The notes below the pieces were generated by a model. It saw nothing but the letters and a program-made list of their open reading frames with translations, searched no databases and was not told where the DNA came from. Positions 33,001 to 48,000 of a stretch of 64,000 nt of DNA are shown here, in pieces. A program made the position numbers and the translations under genes. The first letter of the stretch is position 1. The number at the start of each line of letters is the position of its first letter. The stretch comes from Amyelois transitella (Eukaryota; Arthropoda; Insecta; Lepidoptera; Pyralidae), in contig NC_083505.1 of assembly GCF_032362555.1 (NCBI RefSeq), forward strand, positions 4,889,501 through 4,953,500, in the 5' to 3' direction.

Positions 33001-36000
33001 TTGAATATATGACTAACCCTGCTTATGCTTGTGGTCGCAGCAAGGCGGCGGCGGCGGCGGCTGCGCGCGCAGCGGCTTCACGTGCACGCGGTAGAAGCGG
33101 GAACCACGCGGCATATTGTAGCGGTTCACACTCTGCAGGTATACGTACATTAATACATAAAGTACTAACCTTTTATGAGTCACCTCGGCAATATTCGACG
33201 GCGCAGAATAGCGCAATCTACCGCCGAATGAAAACTCGAAAAATAACGACCTTATTACAAGTACATTAAACTTAAAATCCATAAACAAAATGTCTCAAAA
33301 GCGGACACTTCAGTTGGCAGGTTCAAATGATGCGCTCTGGTAGGCACAACCGCTCAAATATTTTCGATGAAACGTTTAATAGTGGTAATACTGTAGCTTC
33401 ACCGTTATAACTGGACATCCATTAAATACGAAGTATACCAACTAAGTATTTAGAATTTATATGATTTGAATAAACAAGGCGAGAGAAAAAACGAAAGAAA
33501 CTGGAGTACTAAATTATAACAGTTAATAAAAAAAATTCTTGACACAAAAAGAAATAAGAACTCAGCGCCACCTGTCGGTACGAAATTAACACTTTCCAAG
33601 TAATATAATTCTTCCTCTAGCTAGCTAATATCTTAATTCGAATGTTTGTTGGTGAGTCTATTTCTATTTCACGCCAAAACTACTAGGATATAAATAAAAC
33701 TTAGTTTTAACAGACGGGAAAGATAATAAATAGTTATAACAACCTTTTTTTTTTGACACACTATACATTCATGTTATAATCAATAAACATGTAAAATAAG
33801 GCACTTCCATAACTTTTTTTATAATTCCAACAATAAAAAGCTAAATACAAAATAAATAACATATTATATATAAAACGAACACTTACCCTTTTAGCATAGC
33901 AGTACTCCTTAGACTCGACCGTCGCCACGGCATACAGTTTGCGCTCCGATTCGTTTTTCACGTTCAGACTGAGATCAAGGGCGGCCAGACAATCACTATA
34001 TACAAAGAACATGACCGGAGCTTCCTATAACAAAAATAATGAATTATTAATATTCTTCAATATAAAAAAAAAACAAAAGCTTATACTCAAACCCGTATAC
34101 GTTGTCTTCTTCCCTCTAGAATTAATTCCGATTACATACGTTGGTATGCAAGCTAGAATGTCCAGCAACTCTTCCTTCAGCGAGCGTAGGTAGAAGAAAT
34201 CTTAGCTTGACGTCGCCAGACCAAAGATTCAAAATTCAGAATACCATACGATGTCATTAAATTGATGATCTATGAGAGCTGACGCGCATGATCTACGAGG
34301 GCGTTACCTGCAGCACGGTGTAATTGTGGTGGGCGGCGTCCCACAGCACGAGCACGGTGTGCCCGGGGAGGCACGACGACAGGCTCAGCGTCCCCCCGGG
34401 GAGCCCCACCGGCGTGTGCGCCACGCCGCGGCGGCTGACCGTCTCCTTCTTGGGGGACGATCTGAGAATACCCCTCAAATCACTACATAGTTTAAAACAA
34501 AGACGCTTTACGCTATCTCTCCCTATATATGTTTGAGTCTTTAAAACTACCGCATGGATTTTGATACGGGTTCTTTGCTTAGATTAGATAATTCAAGAGG
34601 TTTATATGAAAGTATATAACATCAGCATTGCACTCGTGCAAAACTAGGGCGGGTCGCTAGTATATTATAAATGTTGATCCTGTTACGATTCTCATGATCC
34701 GTGGGCAAAGCAATTCAATCCTGATTATTAACAATAAAATATATAACTCTGTTTTTAATTCGGCAATGACGGATCTCGAACGTCATACAGCGTTTGTAAA
34801 CTTTTCCTTGGATTAGTTTTGGTTAACCTTTAAAACACATTAAGGCTAAAAATACGAAACTAACTGGAAAAGCTTAAATATTATTTAAAAAAATACAAAC
34901 CTGCCCTCGCTGTCATCTTCTCTGCTCTTCTCCGCTTCGTCTCTGCTTTTCTCCGCTTCCTCTCTCCTCTCCAACTCCTTTTTCAAATCTGCTACTTGCT
35001 GCTGTAGCACGGCTTTGTCGTTTTCAAGGGACGCGAACTACAATTATTTTAACAAATATTTTCATAAGACTGTATGCCACATATTCATTAGATAGTATGA
35101 AATATTAACGTTCATTAGATAGCTAGACTTAATTAGATTCATTAAATAATTTACATAATACATAGTTGTAAAAACTGGTAAGTTTAATTAAAAATAAAAC
35201 ACCATTCTTATACTTCATTAATCGTTTAATTTATTTCCGCAAAATGAAAAGTAGTTTTTGAATGTGAATTATAAATGAGAGATCGAAAAATGCTCTGCCT
35301 AATTCAATAAGAGTTCAATAAGAGAGAATTTGAATCTCAATTCGATCATTAAGCCAGATAGCTGAACGTGGCCTTGCAGTCTTTCAAGACTGTTGGCTCT
35401 GTCTACCCCGCAAAGAATATAGACGTATGAATATACATTCATCAATGATGAAATGCGATCAAGGATACGCTGTAAATAGTGATATTACAAAAAGAGATCT
35501 AACAGAATCTCACCTGTGTCTTGAGCAGGGCATCGTAATCGTTGGTCTCGGGATCTGTGAGTTGTTGAATTGTGTCCCTGTACTTATTACTTTCCCTGAC
35601 CAACGCTTGCTCTCGCTCGCGTAATGCGTCCAATTGACGGTCCTTTTCAGCGATGAGGCGACGACTCACGTCGTTACTAACCTGCAATGTAACACAAGTT
35701 TTATATTGATGGACCAACGAATGTGGTATTCATCTAGAATTTGACGGCCTCTGTGGCGCAGTCCCTTATATGAAACTCAGCCAGGATAATATTTACAACG
35801 AAATTCTTCTAATTTACCTTGGGTTTTGAATGTTTATCTATATAATTATTTATTATAAATATATTTTCGTTGAGTTAGTATTACGTAACGCAAGTTTCGA
35901 ATTTACTTAACGGCTAACTCAACCTTTGTTATGTTCCCCTATAAATTTATTTAGACAAACTAGAACAATATAAACAAATCTTAATACTTTCATAACATAG

Positions 36001-39000
36001 TTTCTTCCTGAAAACAAATTAAGATAGTGAAAATGTTACTACATTGTACTAAAACTTGAAGAGATGTTATTTTATCATCCTGACCCTTAGAGCCTACATT
36101 TTGACAGCCCATTTATATTTTACCATTGCAATATTGATATTTGTCCCAGTTTGTCATTCAAGATCCAGTTTATTTATTTTAATAAATTAAGGCTACAAAA
36201 GTGACTATACAACAACAAACATTTTATAGTTAGTCACAATGGGAAAAAGTGCGTCAATTTATTTTGAAATACACTCACCTGTTTCTCGTTTTCATATTTA
36301 TTTTTAAAGGATTTCAATTCCTCCTCGAGCTTAAGTCTCCAATCGGCGTCACATTTCGCGACCGCCTCTTTTACCGCCTCCTCCTTTTCCACTTCGGCGT
36401 TTTCCTTCGTCTGCATGACGATCGCGTTGTGACTGGAAATTTCTATAACATCGGTTCGTTCTATTTTCTCAAGACTCGATTCGGACGGAGAACGATCCAT
36501 ATTTGTGATTGCTACTAAGCGGAACCTAAAATATTTGATAAATGTAATCAAACAGTTCATTACCAAAGAACATTTGAAAAGACTGAAATGCCACGTTCAA
36601 CAGTGAGTTTCAATATTGGGATTAAGATTCAAATAATAAAAGTTTGGTAGCCCTTCGCCTAAAAGAAGCATCCCAAGGAAGCAATTGCCTTTTAAAATTC
36701 GTACGGAAAGAGAAGCACCTTAGACACAGTATGTTTCTTTGCTACAAGATCTACATCAAAGCTGTACAAAAGAAAACGTGAAAAACGAATTTACCTAGAC
36801 CGCAATGACTCGATCTCTGCTTTGTAATCCAAATGCATCTTCTCCTGCAACTCTTTTATCTCCACTTGTTTATTCGCATCATATTCCGCCAATTTCTTTT
36901 CTAGCTCTTTCACTTCCATTCGAGTTTTTTCCAAAAGATCTTTGGTGTCCTGATGCTCTTTATCTAGTCTCTCTAAATCTTTTTGATGTTCCAATTTCAA
37001 ATCTTCCTTCTCCCTTTTGAGAGAATCTATGACGTCATCTTTTTGTGTCATGGCCGCTTTCATATCACTCAACTCTAATTCGTGGTCTACAGTCATTCTC
37101 TGAGTGTGCTCACGAAATCTTATAGCTGCCTCTTGATTACTTCTCTCCCACCCATCTAAAATTTCTAAATATTTACCCTTAACGAATTTCTTCTGTTCAT
37201 TAATTTCACCTTTTAATTTAACCAATTCTTCTTTAATAAACATAATATTAGTTCTACATAAACTGCATAAACTTATTAGGAATTCCTGTAGCTTTTCCAT
37301 GTTGATTTTGTGTGTGTCCATATTGTCCTGAAACGAATATTTCATTTACAATACAGTCAGATACTCTGCTGATAAAGAATAATTACTCTAGATGCCACAA
37401 GAAGTTTGTCCAAACATATCCGGCTTATATCAAATTACAAACATCACACGTTTATCAATGAGCTATCATTTTTGTCGGAGGCAAATCAACGTTTTGTTGT
37501 TTTTTCAAAAACGCGATGAATTGACAGAATTTTTATTGTAGGAGAAAAAGTGAAAAAACTAAGTTTGTCTATTTAGCAACGGATGAAAACGCAGATAGAT
37601 AAAGCCGCGCAAAAAGCCGTTTATTCACGCGTTAGCCGTTGCAAACAAAAAAAAAATTACGTAAAATTACACCCTGAATTAGTGTGTTAGTTAACATTAC
37701 TCTAAACTAGTGCAAAATGGAAGGTAAGTCAGGTTTTGCAGGGGAACTTTATCATGTTCAATCATGATTAAAGCTGGACTAGATTTCTTCTGGCTTTAGT
37801 CCCGGTTGCATCCTCATCACAATGGAGAGGAGCCCAGGTATACGCCTTTGACCTTGGATCCTGAATTGGACGCGGACCACACGGTTCGAGACTTGTGTTA
37901 CGAGATACTTACTCAACGATACTATATTTTATATTAAATAGTTAAATGCCGTTAATTGCCGTGTGGTTCCCGGCACCAATACAAAAAAGAATAATACCAC
38001 TCCATCTCTTTCCCATGGATGTCGTAAAAGGTGACTAAGGGATAGGTTTACAAACTTGGGATTCTTTTTTAGGCGTTGGGTTAGTAACCTGTCACTATTT
38101 GAATCTGAATTCTATCATTAAGCCAAATAGCTGAACGTGGCCATTCAGTCTTTTCAAGACTGTTGGCTCTGTCTACCCCGCAAGGGATATAGACGTGACC
38201 ATATGTATGTATGTAAATAGTTAAATATATAAACATTTTAGACACAGGCTAATAAGAGAAAGTTCGTTTCTCATCATGCCTTTACGAGGATTCGAACCCG
38301 GGACTAACTGTGACACAGACAAGCGCAATACCGTTGCGAAAAATAATGGTCGTCGCTCGGTTTTCATGCTATCCAATGAACGTGTGACATCTAGCCTAAT
38401 CAAAATCTGTGGGTATATTTTAGAATAAAAAACAAAACATAGCGAGGTTAAACGAGGTCACATAACAAAACAAAGTTTGTTTAAAAAACTAAAGGACTTA
38501 AAACAAGATTGAAATGATAATGCGAAATAAAACACTACGCTACAGCTGATACGGGGCCGGTGGAGACAGGAGCAACATAAAACAGCTACACGTACGTTTG
38601 TGTGATACCTCACAAGTACAGTGGGCCAAATAGAAAAGTATACCACCTACAGATGATCACTTTTTCAGTGGCCCGTTGTATAGTTGGAAATATAGTTGTA
38701 TGGAGGTGTCACATAAACGGCGATTGCGAAAAGAATGGCGCTTATACACTCAAGAAACAAACGGATCGAAAACTTTCGATGGTAAAACAATTTTACTGAA
38801 ACCGCAATAGTGAAAATGAGAACAAATATTTCTCATGCTTTTGCCGAAAATGAAGAAAAACTAAACTTTATAGAAAAAAGAAATTCGTCTAGTTAAAAAC
38901 GAAATTAGATTTTATAAATATCTATTTATACAAAGGGGACACTGAATCACTGTTTGACATATCAACGGACAGTCCAAAAAGGTCTGCAGATTTGAAATCT

Positions 39001-42000
39001 GGCAAAGTGGTAATTATTTGTTGCACGCGAACAGAGAACACAAGTATTGAATATACGAATCCGCTGAACGCGGCCTTCCAGTTTATTCGAGATCTCGAAA
39101 AAACTGGAAGGACCCTTTAGAGAAACAAATATATGTTGGTATATATAACACATCGAGTTCGATCCGTTCAGTTCCGCTCGCGTCCGCCTATGTATGCACC
39201 TGTCCGGGCCGGCCCCACTCCAAGCTGGAGGGCAGCGACTCCTCGATGTAAAAGTCTGAGCTATCGAAGTCGCCCGGAACTACTGATACCCGCACCTCCG
39301 TCAGCGTGGCCGCCGCCGCCACCGCGGGCGAGCAGCACGTCGCCGTGTCCACCTTCAGCGCGGGCGTCGCCCTGATTATGTCCTCGAAATAGCCGCCTTT
39401 CGCTTCTATTTCTGCGTCACTGAAGGAAAACAATATCTAATAGATTGAGACTTAGCTCAGTCGGTATATTTAAAATGTGACCCTTATATATTTATTTATT
39501 TTAGATTATTAAATTTATTGTACAAAACTTTAAATGAGCTGTTAAGAACTCGTTATTAGCAACATACTCCGTTAGACGGTTATACTGAAGTGTTTAAGCA
39601 ATTATTAAATTGAATCAAATTTGAACAACATAATAAAAAATACTTACGCTTCTGTTTGAGCAATTTCTTCGTTATCTTTGTCATCTGTTGAGACAAGTCT
39701 GAAAAAGGAAAAAACAATTTAAGTTTTAGCAGTACAGCTGGGAATTACTATTTGTTAAACCTAAAAACTGCATTGCACTAATAAAAAAATAGATTTATCA
39801 CGGTAAAAACAAGCTTAAACAATATGTACATACCTTTGTTCAAAAAATTTAACTGTGGCATCCATATCATACTTGGGCACTTCCTCAGTCAAATGCGGGA
39901 ACGATTTAGCTATGTACTCGACATCGGTGTCCGTGATCCTGGGCAGTTTCGCGTCGAACACGGGCGGCGCTTGAGTTGCGAATGGCGGGGGCAACTCTGT
40001 CATGCCCGGGAACAAACTTTTGAGGAAGTGCCCGTCGAAGAGAGTGTTGAAATCCTGTCGCCTCGATGATTCCTCTTCGTGGATTTTCTGCAATTTCGAC
40101 GCTAGATCTGATGCCCACTAAAATTATAGAAAAATATTTTTAGTTTGAAAACCAGGAGTAGGTACTTTCTTAGTTTCTCATTTTATAGGCTGATCATTCT
40201 ACACCGTTTGTGTACTTTTTCATATTCTATCTATACACTGTTACCTTATTAAGATCTACTTCGTGCACGGCTAGTACGAAAACGACAGGGCCGCGATCAG
40301 CGAAAAACAACGCGAGACGATTGAAGCATTGATAGAAGATCTTTACATATCTTTTTACAAAAGTACACTCTCACCTTAAGATGAGCTTCAGAGAACTTCC
40401 TGCGTCTAGCTACTTCGTGTACGGCTCGCACAAAAACGGCAGGGGCGCGATGTAGCTGCGATACTATCACGAAATACCGCGCGAGACGATTGAAACATTG
40501 GAACGACAGCATTCCGTGCGCATCTTGCACGGACATCGAGTTTTCTATCATTAGTACCGCCCTGGGAACAAAGCATTTTGTTATAAGATAGTTATCATTT
40601 ATATTCTCTTATAACAGGTTTATTTGAAAAGGAGTTTTATATGAAGATTAAGGTCAATTTAAAAGACTCATTCTTATTCGACTTTCTCCGAGGATGTTGT
40701 TGTCTCACACTAGTAAAGATGCAATCCAAAATTCATTTATACTTCTTGTTTAACTAGCTTCCAATAACGAAGTTGCTTTGCATTATGTTACATCCTCGTA
40801 ATTCATAGAGGTTAAATTTATATTGATATGGCATTATAAGGAAGTCCATTTACAAAACTTACTCTAATCTAGACTTTAAAATATAAGACAGTTCATCCTT
40901 TGACTTAATGATCCGCCTGCGGATATCCGCTATGGCCTGGTGTCCTTTGAGCAGTTTTTCTAGTTGACACCGGTGCGACTGCACCAACGTTGGCAGCACT
41001 GACGGATCGCATGCCGTGTTTAGTCGTTCGCGATACTGAAAATATAATGAATATTTATATAGGTTCAAATATTGTGTTTATACTCGTAAGGTGGTATTAA
41101 AATTTTTTCTAAAGATTTGTGTTAAGAAATTTTAATATCAAATTGTGTAAACATCTTATTGTCCCTTTTCTTTTCCTAAAAAGAAATTCGCCTACAATTA
41201 TCTATAAGAGGTAAAGCCTCCTCGAATATTATACTTACTATTCTCGAATTTATCGATGTGTAAGTGTGAATAAAAGATCGATGAAGGTGAATAAAGCAAA
41301 CGAAAGCATTCAGGGATTGATGGCAAATAAAAATATGTAGTCTCATCCTTCAAGAGACGCTATCATTATGTATGGTGTCACAGAAAGAAAGCTCTTTACC
41401 TGTATGAGCGAGGCAGCCTGATCGTGCTGGTCCTTCTCCCTTTTCCTCACTTCATTCAACAACTGATCGAGGCGATACAACCGTTCCTCTATGCCCTTGA
41501 TCTGCTTCAAACCGTGAAGATTCGCATATTCTAGAATGTGACATAATTCTTCTTCGTGCTCTTTCAATGGCTCTGTCTCGATCTGTCGAAACAAGTTAAT
41601 TAGGCTGTAGAAATAAAAAGAAAACCTAGAAGGTGCAAAACTTGCACATTCTAAGATACATAAACCAAAATGTTCTAATTAATAGAACATTAATTTCGCA
41701 AAATGTCTATTTTCCAGTGCCAACGTGTAATAAAACAGCGATCAGGTAGATATGGAAATCGATAAACGCTTTCAGATAATCCATAAATCTACTTGTACAT
41801 TTCTAATTGACGGCGGTAATTTGATTGCATTCATAGTAAAGGACCAGTTAGTAGATGTTCCGCTTTTATTATGGAAACCGGACAGCGATAGTTTTACGCG
41901 CGAACAAAACGGCGTCGCTGCTACCTACATAAAAATACCATAAATAAAATTATTACCTTAAAATAACAGTTTTTAGTGTTTTATTACATATAGATTAACA

Positions 42001-45000
42001 ACAACGTGAACTGTCTACTTCGTAAGGGATAAAGACGTGATTATACTATATAGTATGTATATATGTACCTAAGGTGAAATTTATCTTTCTACTATCAAAA
42101 ACAATCGCTAATCTATTATTCGAGTTAACTAGGAAACTTTATTGATGACGTACATAATTATTATTCTCATGAATGTTTAAGCAAATTTGTAAATACAGTT
42201 CCGCAAATGGCCTTGAAACGACCTAAAATTTCCAAAACAAAAATAGATTTCAATCATTCTCTTTCTTTTTTGTATTTTTATATAATACCGGTAATTAAAT
42301 AAATTTATTTGATGCCGTGTCGTTCCCGACACTATAGAACAGGACAACTCCAACTCTGGCTATTCCCATGGATGTCGTTAAAGACGACTAAGGGATAGGC
42401 TAATTAATAAACTTGGGATTCTTCTTTTAGGCGATGGGCTAGCAACCTGTCACTATTTGTTTCTCAATACAATTTAAGCTATACAGGTGAACGTGGTGAT
42501 TCGGCCTTTTCAAGACTTGGAAAATTGACTTGGAAACTTTGTTGGCTCTGTCGACTCCGCAAGGGATATATACGATAATATGTATGTATATAATTTATTC
42601 AATCGGTCCCGTATAATTCTACGCAATATTCAAGAAACACATTGTTTTGTTTATACTACACGGCGAAAAGTGTGTCACGATTAGATTTTATACCTTTCCG
42701 ATAAGTGCGTAGAAACTAATATTTCGCAATCACAATAGAATCATGTATTGTTATCAAAATTTAGACCTATATTCGTAGCTAAACATATGATGTACTTAGA
42801 TCACAATTTGACATCGTTATTAGTTCCAGTTCAATCTAAGTACGAGTATGTACGCAGTCAACACAGATAATTGGTAAATGGGTCACTAATTAAGATTTAA
42901 GACTCCTTAAGAAAATAATTCGACTTATTCAAATATATTGGTAGCAAACAGTAGGCCTGTATACTCATTTATGTTGTTGACATTGGTAAATCAGTCATTA
43001 GTTTCTCGTGTATGTTATATATGTTTACCTACATGTTTAATTTTCGACTGTGTGTAAATAGTTCAACCTCGTTCATTTGTTATATTTTATGTTATCCCTC
43101 TCTATATATCTCTCTGTCTCTGTGATAAGAAGGAGATCAAGTAATTGTTAACATAAAATCAAACACCATTATCAAAAAATCGTAGATTCGCCTTTGACAT
43201 GGGCGTTCATAAGAATAAAAAAGTATTTCAGTTAAAAATAATATTTAGCCAATGGAAAGCTAATAAACTTGGGATTGCCTCCGCCTACCTCGTAAGAGAT
43301 AATGACGTGATGATGTATATAATATTTATTGTGTATAAAATGAAAGTTTCATGTTCCTTACATATACAGAATGTTCATATTTCTTACCAGTGTGAGTCCT
43401 TTTTGGCAGTAATCGATTATATCTTGTAACGAATCTTTGTTGCCCCTCGCCAATATCCAATGCAACAGAGTGAGTTCATCTTTGCTCTCTGAGGAATACC
43501 TTCCGAATCGCATCCCTTCGTCAGACTCCTGCACCGGCCGGTCGTCCGACTGCATCGAATCCTTTTTTGCTGCCGCATCTTTTTGTTCGAATACTGTAAT
43601 AAATATTACGGATTTATTTCAAATGGGTATTTATTTAGGAATATTTACGTTGGGAGTCTTTCCCACACATAAAACTATTAGCCATTAAGTTCTAGGAGTG
43701 TTTCATTGTAAATTGTGCACAGATCTTTCCAAGTTATTTAATCAATATAACTTTTATGACACAATCTATAAACAATGTATAAAGGAAATTGATTGACTGA
43801 TTGACATCAATGCAGATGTCAAAATTCTGGGGCTAAACATGTGAAATTTGGCATAGTTTTGGTTGGGTACCCCGAAATTCAATGAGAATGAATTATATAA
43901 TAATGGTAAGATTAGGAATGTCAGATTATATAAAAATTTATAATTACTGACCTTTGCCATCCATTTCACCTTAAAGTGACACCTTACAACTTAATGATAT
44001 TAAGAGCGGAATTAAAAAGGCCGTAACATTTTTTTTTATAATTTTATTCCTTTACTGTCCAAGTAAGTATCAAGTCATGAAACATGAGAAGTCGTGCAAC
44101 AACTTTGCTAACCCTAAATATATCTTTTCACCTTTTTTCTAGGTAAGTTAGTAATTAAAATTAAACAAAGTACGTAGGACATTCAACATGAAAAAACGTT
44201 CATAAGTGCTATCAGTAAGCCATAGAGAAAACATTATTCATTACCAGAGCCCGGAAGTGTGTAGTAACGCATTATACATTAAAATACACCTCACATACAC
44301 GCCAAGTCTATTATTGTTCTACTTTTTGTGTCGGAGGTCAAGATTCGCATGAGTTACTATGGCGGTAATTGTGATACGAGTACTAATACGGATATAAGTA
44401 TTACACACGTACGAGTATATACTAGCATCTAGTCGGCCTTCACGATTAAATGATTATTAGCTTCTATGTTACACGGTGGAACAGCTTTCTAGCGTAATAA
44501 TTTTTTAATGATTTGTAAATTTGAATTAAATAATACAAATATTCAGTATTAATATATATAATAAAACTGAACCTTAGACTATACAATACAATCATTTTTA
44601 TAACAATTTACTTACCATCTTCTTCAGACAACTTGAACGCCTCGACTCCAAATTCCTGGTGTTTCGTCTCCGAGCTGTTGTCCAGCGGATGGCTGACCCT
44701 GTATAGGTTTCCCTCGAAGTCTGCCTCTTCAAACACATCGAAACCAGAGAACCGATGGGCTTCAGCGTTCACTTGCAACGCCGGCAGTATCGGAATTTTA
44801 CCTAGTGCTTCTAATACTTCGTTGAGTCTAAAACAAGCAACATGACATATAATATTCCACCATGGGGTATTTCTCAATTCTTGCTTGTTAGCTTTGAAAC
44901 TCTTCAACCTTTTTAATTTATCCTTTTATTACGGGACAAATTACACAAATCAAGTTAGCTCCAAAATAAGTTCGATCCATGTGTTGTATCATAAACTCAT

Positions 45001-48000
45001 CGGTACAATATTTAATAATAAATACTTTAATAGATAAACATCCAAGACCCAGGCCAATCAGAAAAAGCTTTTTTCCATATCTAACCGGGGATCGAACCCG
45101 GGATCTTTTGGTTCAGAAGCCAGAACCCGACAACTGCGCCAATCAGATCGTCAATTCGCAAATTGACATTGGTCTTCACATGCTTATGAAAGATTATGGC
45201 CGTAGTACCCACTTAAGGTTTATATTCAATTGTACTTAATCAATTCTAACTCTTAATGTTAGTAACAGATAGTAAAGTACATCCAGTAAACAATATTTGA
45301 CACTTAAATATTCCATCAATAACACGCCACAAAATTACAAAAATATGTGGTTTAGACACTCATTGTTTACATAAGTACCCGGTCACACTGCGTAAAAATA
45401 AAATTGACAACATACAGTTGCGGAGACAGTTTGATGACGTAACGGAGAAAATAAACATACATACATACATAAAATCACGCCTCTTTCCCGGAGGGGTAGG
45501 CAGAGACTACCTCTTTCCACTTGCCACGATCTCTGCATACTTCTTTCGCTTCGTCCACATTCATAACTCTCTTCATACAAGCTCGGCGGTTTCGGGTACT
45601 TTTGACCTGACCCTTTACCAGGACGTCCTTAATTTAATTTGTTTCTTATATGCCTTGAAAAGAGCCAAACATATCGTCTCGTCTCCATGTCCAATGGTAC
45701 TAGACAGAAATGCAACTGCTGCATAATAAAGATGTAAGACGTAAAGGAGCGTAAATATTTGTAGCCTCAACGCGGAAGCTAACCCAATTCCTATTTGTTC
45801 CGCCACTATCAAGCAATGTACTCCTTATAACGTGGACTCAATAAACATTATGTCCATATATTTTATATATTATTGTTTATATGAAACAGTGCATCTCGCT
45901 GGTGTATTAAAATGTGCTATATACTATATAGCTAAATGTATGCCGGTAATTAAGGTCAGTGGCTTAGAGCAAGTTGTCTCAAGGATGTGAGGCATTTGAT
46001 GATCAAGGTCAATGCTGTGTTAGACAAGTGGGTATTTTTAAGGGTACGAGTATGTCATTAAAGTTACATACGTAAGTGTACGATCGCGTTCATATCTGCA
46101 GTCATAGTTTTAAAATTCTTACGGGTTAAAATAGCGTGCACTGTGGTTCCACTAGATACACACACACATGCATATTTAAAAGAATAAATATTCCTTCAAA
46201 TGAATACGGTCTTTAATACCAATGATTACTAAGTAAAAGAGTTTATTATTCTATGACATATAATATAACAAAACAGAAAGAGACGGTAATCAACGATGGC
46301 CGAACTGGGCCCGATAATTGTCGATCGAAATATCGTCGTCTCTCATTATTTGCATAAGATTTGCCTATAGAGGGAAGCCTGCCAGACTTATGTCATTTTA
46401 ATAAGGTTGAAAGTTTGTCTGCACCGACCCTAACATAGGTAGTGGTTCCTTTGACAGTTATTGGGTAGCAATTTTATTACTTCGTGTGTGAGAGTGTGAG
46501 ATCTAAGATATATTAGATAATCTCGCTTGCTCACACTCGCTTGTTCTATTTACTAGAACTACTCTTATCTTTTTTTGTCTATTTTAGTGTTATTGACAAT
46601 TTTTAATGTTTCAAGGTGCTATTTGAACTAAGTAACTGACTGACAAACCAACTAACTGATATCTAAGAATTACAATACCCGTGTTTTTAAACACGGAAAT
46701 CAGCAAGAAATATTAAACAAGAGGGAGCAAAATAAAACATTCAATAATTAAAATTAGTAAATTTTATTGAAACAGTTTACCTATAGTTTTATTTACATAT
46801 TGATTATTATATAAAGCTATACATATATAGTTTATTACACTAATTGTATCATCCACTTATCTCCTGTTATTAAGGTTACAGCTTAATTATTCGTTTTCAT
46901 AAAGAAAAGATATTGAAGCTGTCCTTAAAATACTATCTAAGTAATTAGTACTTTTAATATAAATTGGCAGAGCCTTTCACGCACTATATGGACTCGATGC
47001 ATAGGGCAGTTGTCTTGCACAAATGATATTGTTGGCATATCATCAATCGGATAAATACACCGCACAGTTGGTAACATGGTTTCTTCCAGCACTTGCACAT
47101 AATGATCAGCTGTAACGCGTTCTGCTATCCACACCTGTTCTCCAGGTCCAGCAGCATTCATCCAGATCCACATATTTACAGAGATGTGTCCAGACTCCAT
47201 ATTTGGCACAATATTTTTTTCTTCATACCGAGTTGCATTTCTTCGCCATAAATAAATGAAGTCTACCGTGTTGTGATGACATAAAATAAACGAACTTTTC
47301 GTCCGTAAATATCGCTTTTTTCCAGTCAAAATCCAAATACTGCCGAACAAATTCTAAACGTTTTTGCTTATTTATTTCTGATAAATACGGCTTTCTTGCT
47401 GGCTGTCTGTGGTGTAGTCCCTCACGGTGCAAACATAAAACAGTAACCGTAGTAAACTGATGTGTCGAGCTGTTCCGCTAATATTCTGGTCGGTATGAAG
47501 CCATTATTTTCGTACTGTTCCACCATGGATCTCCGCTGTGTGGCGTGTCGCTGTGTTGATTAGCGGACGACTTTTTTTTTTTCACTACCCTCTTCTTGAG
47601 GGCGGGTTACTCAACTTGTTGTTTATTGTGTTATTTGTGTGAATGTGTGAGTGATAGCAGCGGTGCAAGCTATAAAGTTTTGCGAACTATGACTGCAATT
47701 ATGAACGCGACCGTACCATTAAATAATCATTGGTAAAGTAGCAAAAATTAATTAAATTGATATGACAGATGTTCAAAGACAATAAACGTTTGCCTATTTT
47801 GTGTTCATTTACATTTAAACGTACATATGTACGTACGATATAATTTTGAAAGCCAGTAAAATTAAATTTTTTATTAAGATGTCAAATAAATTGATTTGCT
47901 AGACAACAAACTAACATGTGAGTAAACCACAGATAATTATTTACTTTTTGTCTCATGCCAAAGTAAATAGCTTACATTCAGTCGTCACGCTCTCATTGCT

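Noticed and set aside
38285-38330. tRNA-like B box (GGTTCGAATCC on minus)
   Set aside because: Part of a SINE-C; no cloverleaf of tRNA size can be drawn. The same applies to 45080-45150 and 53380-53390. No true tRNA gene was found.
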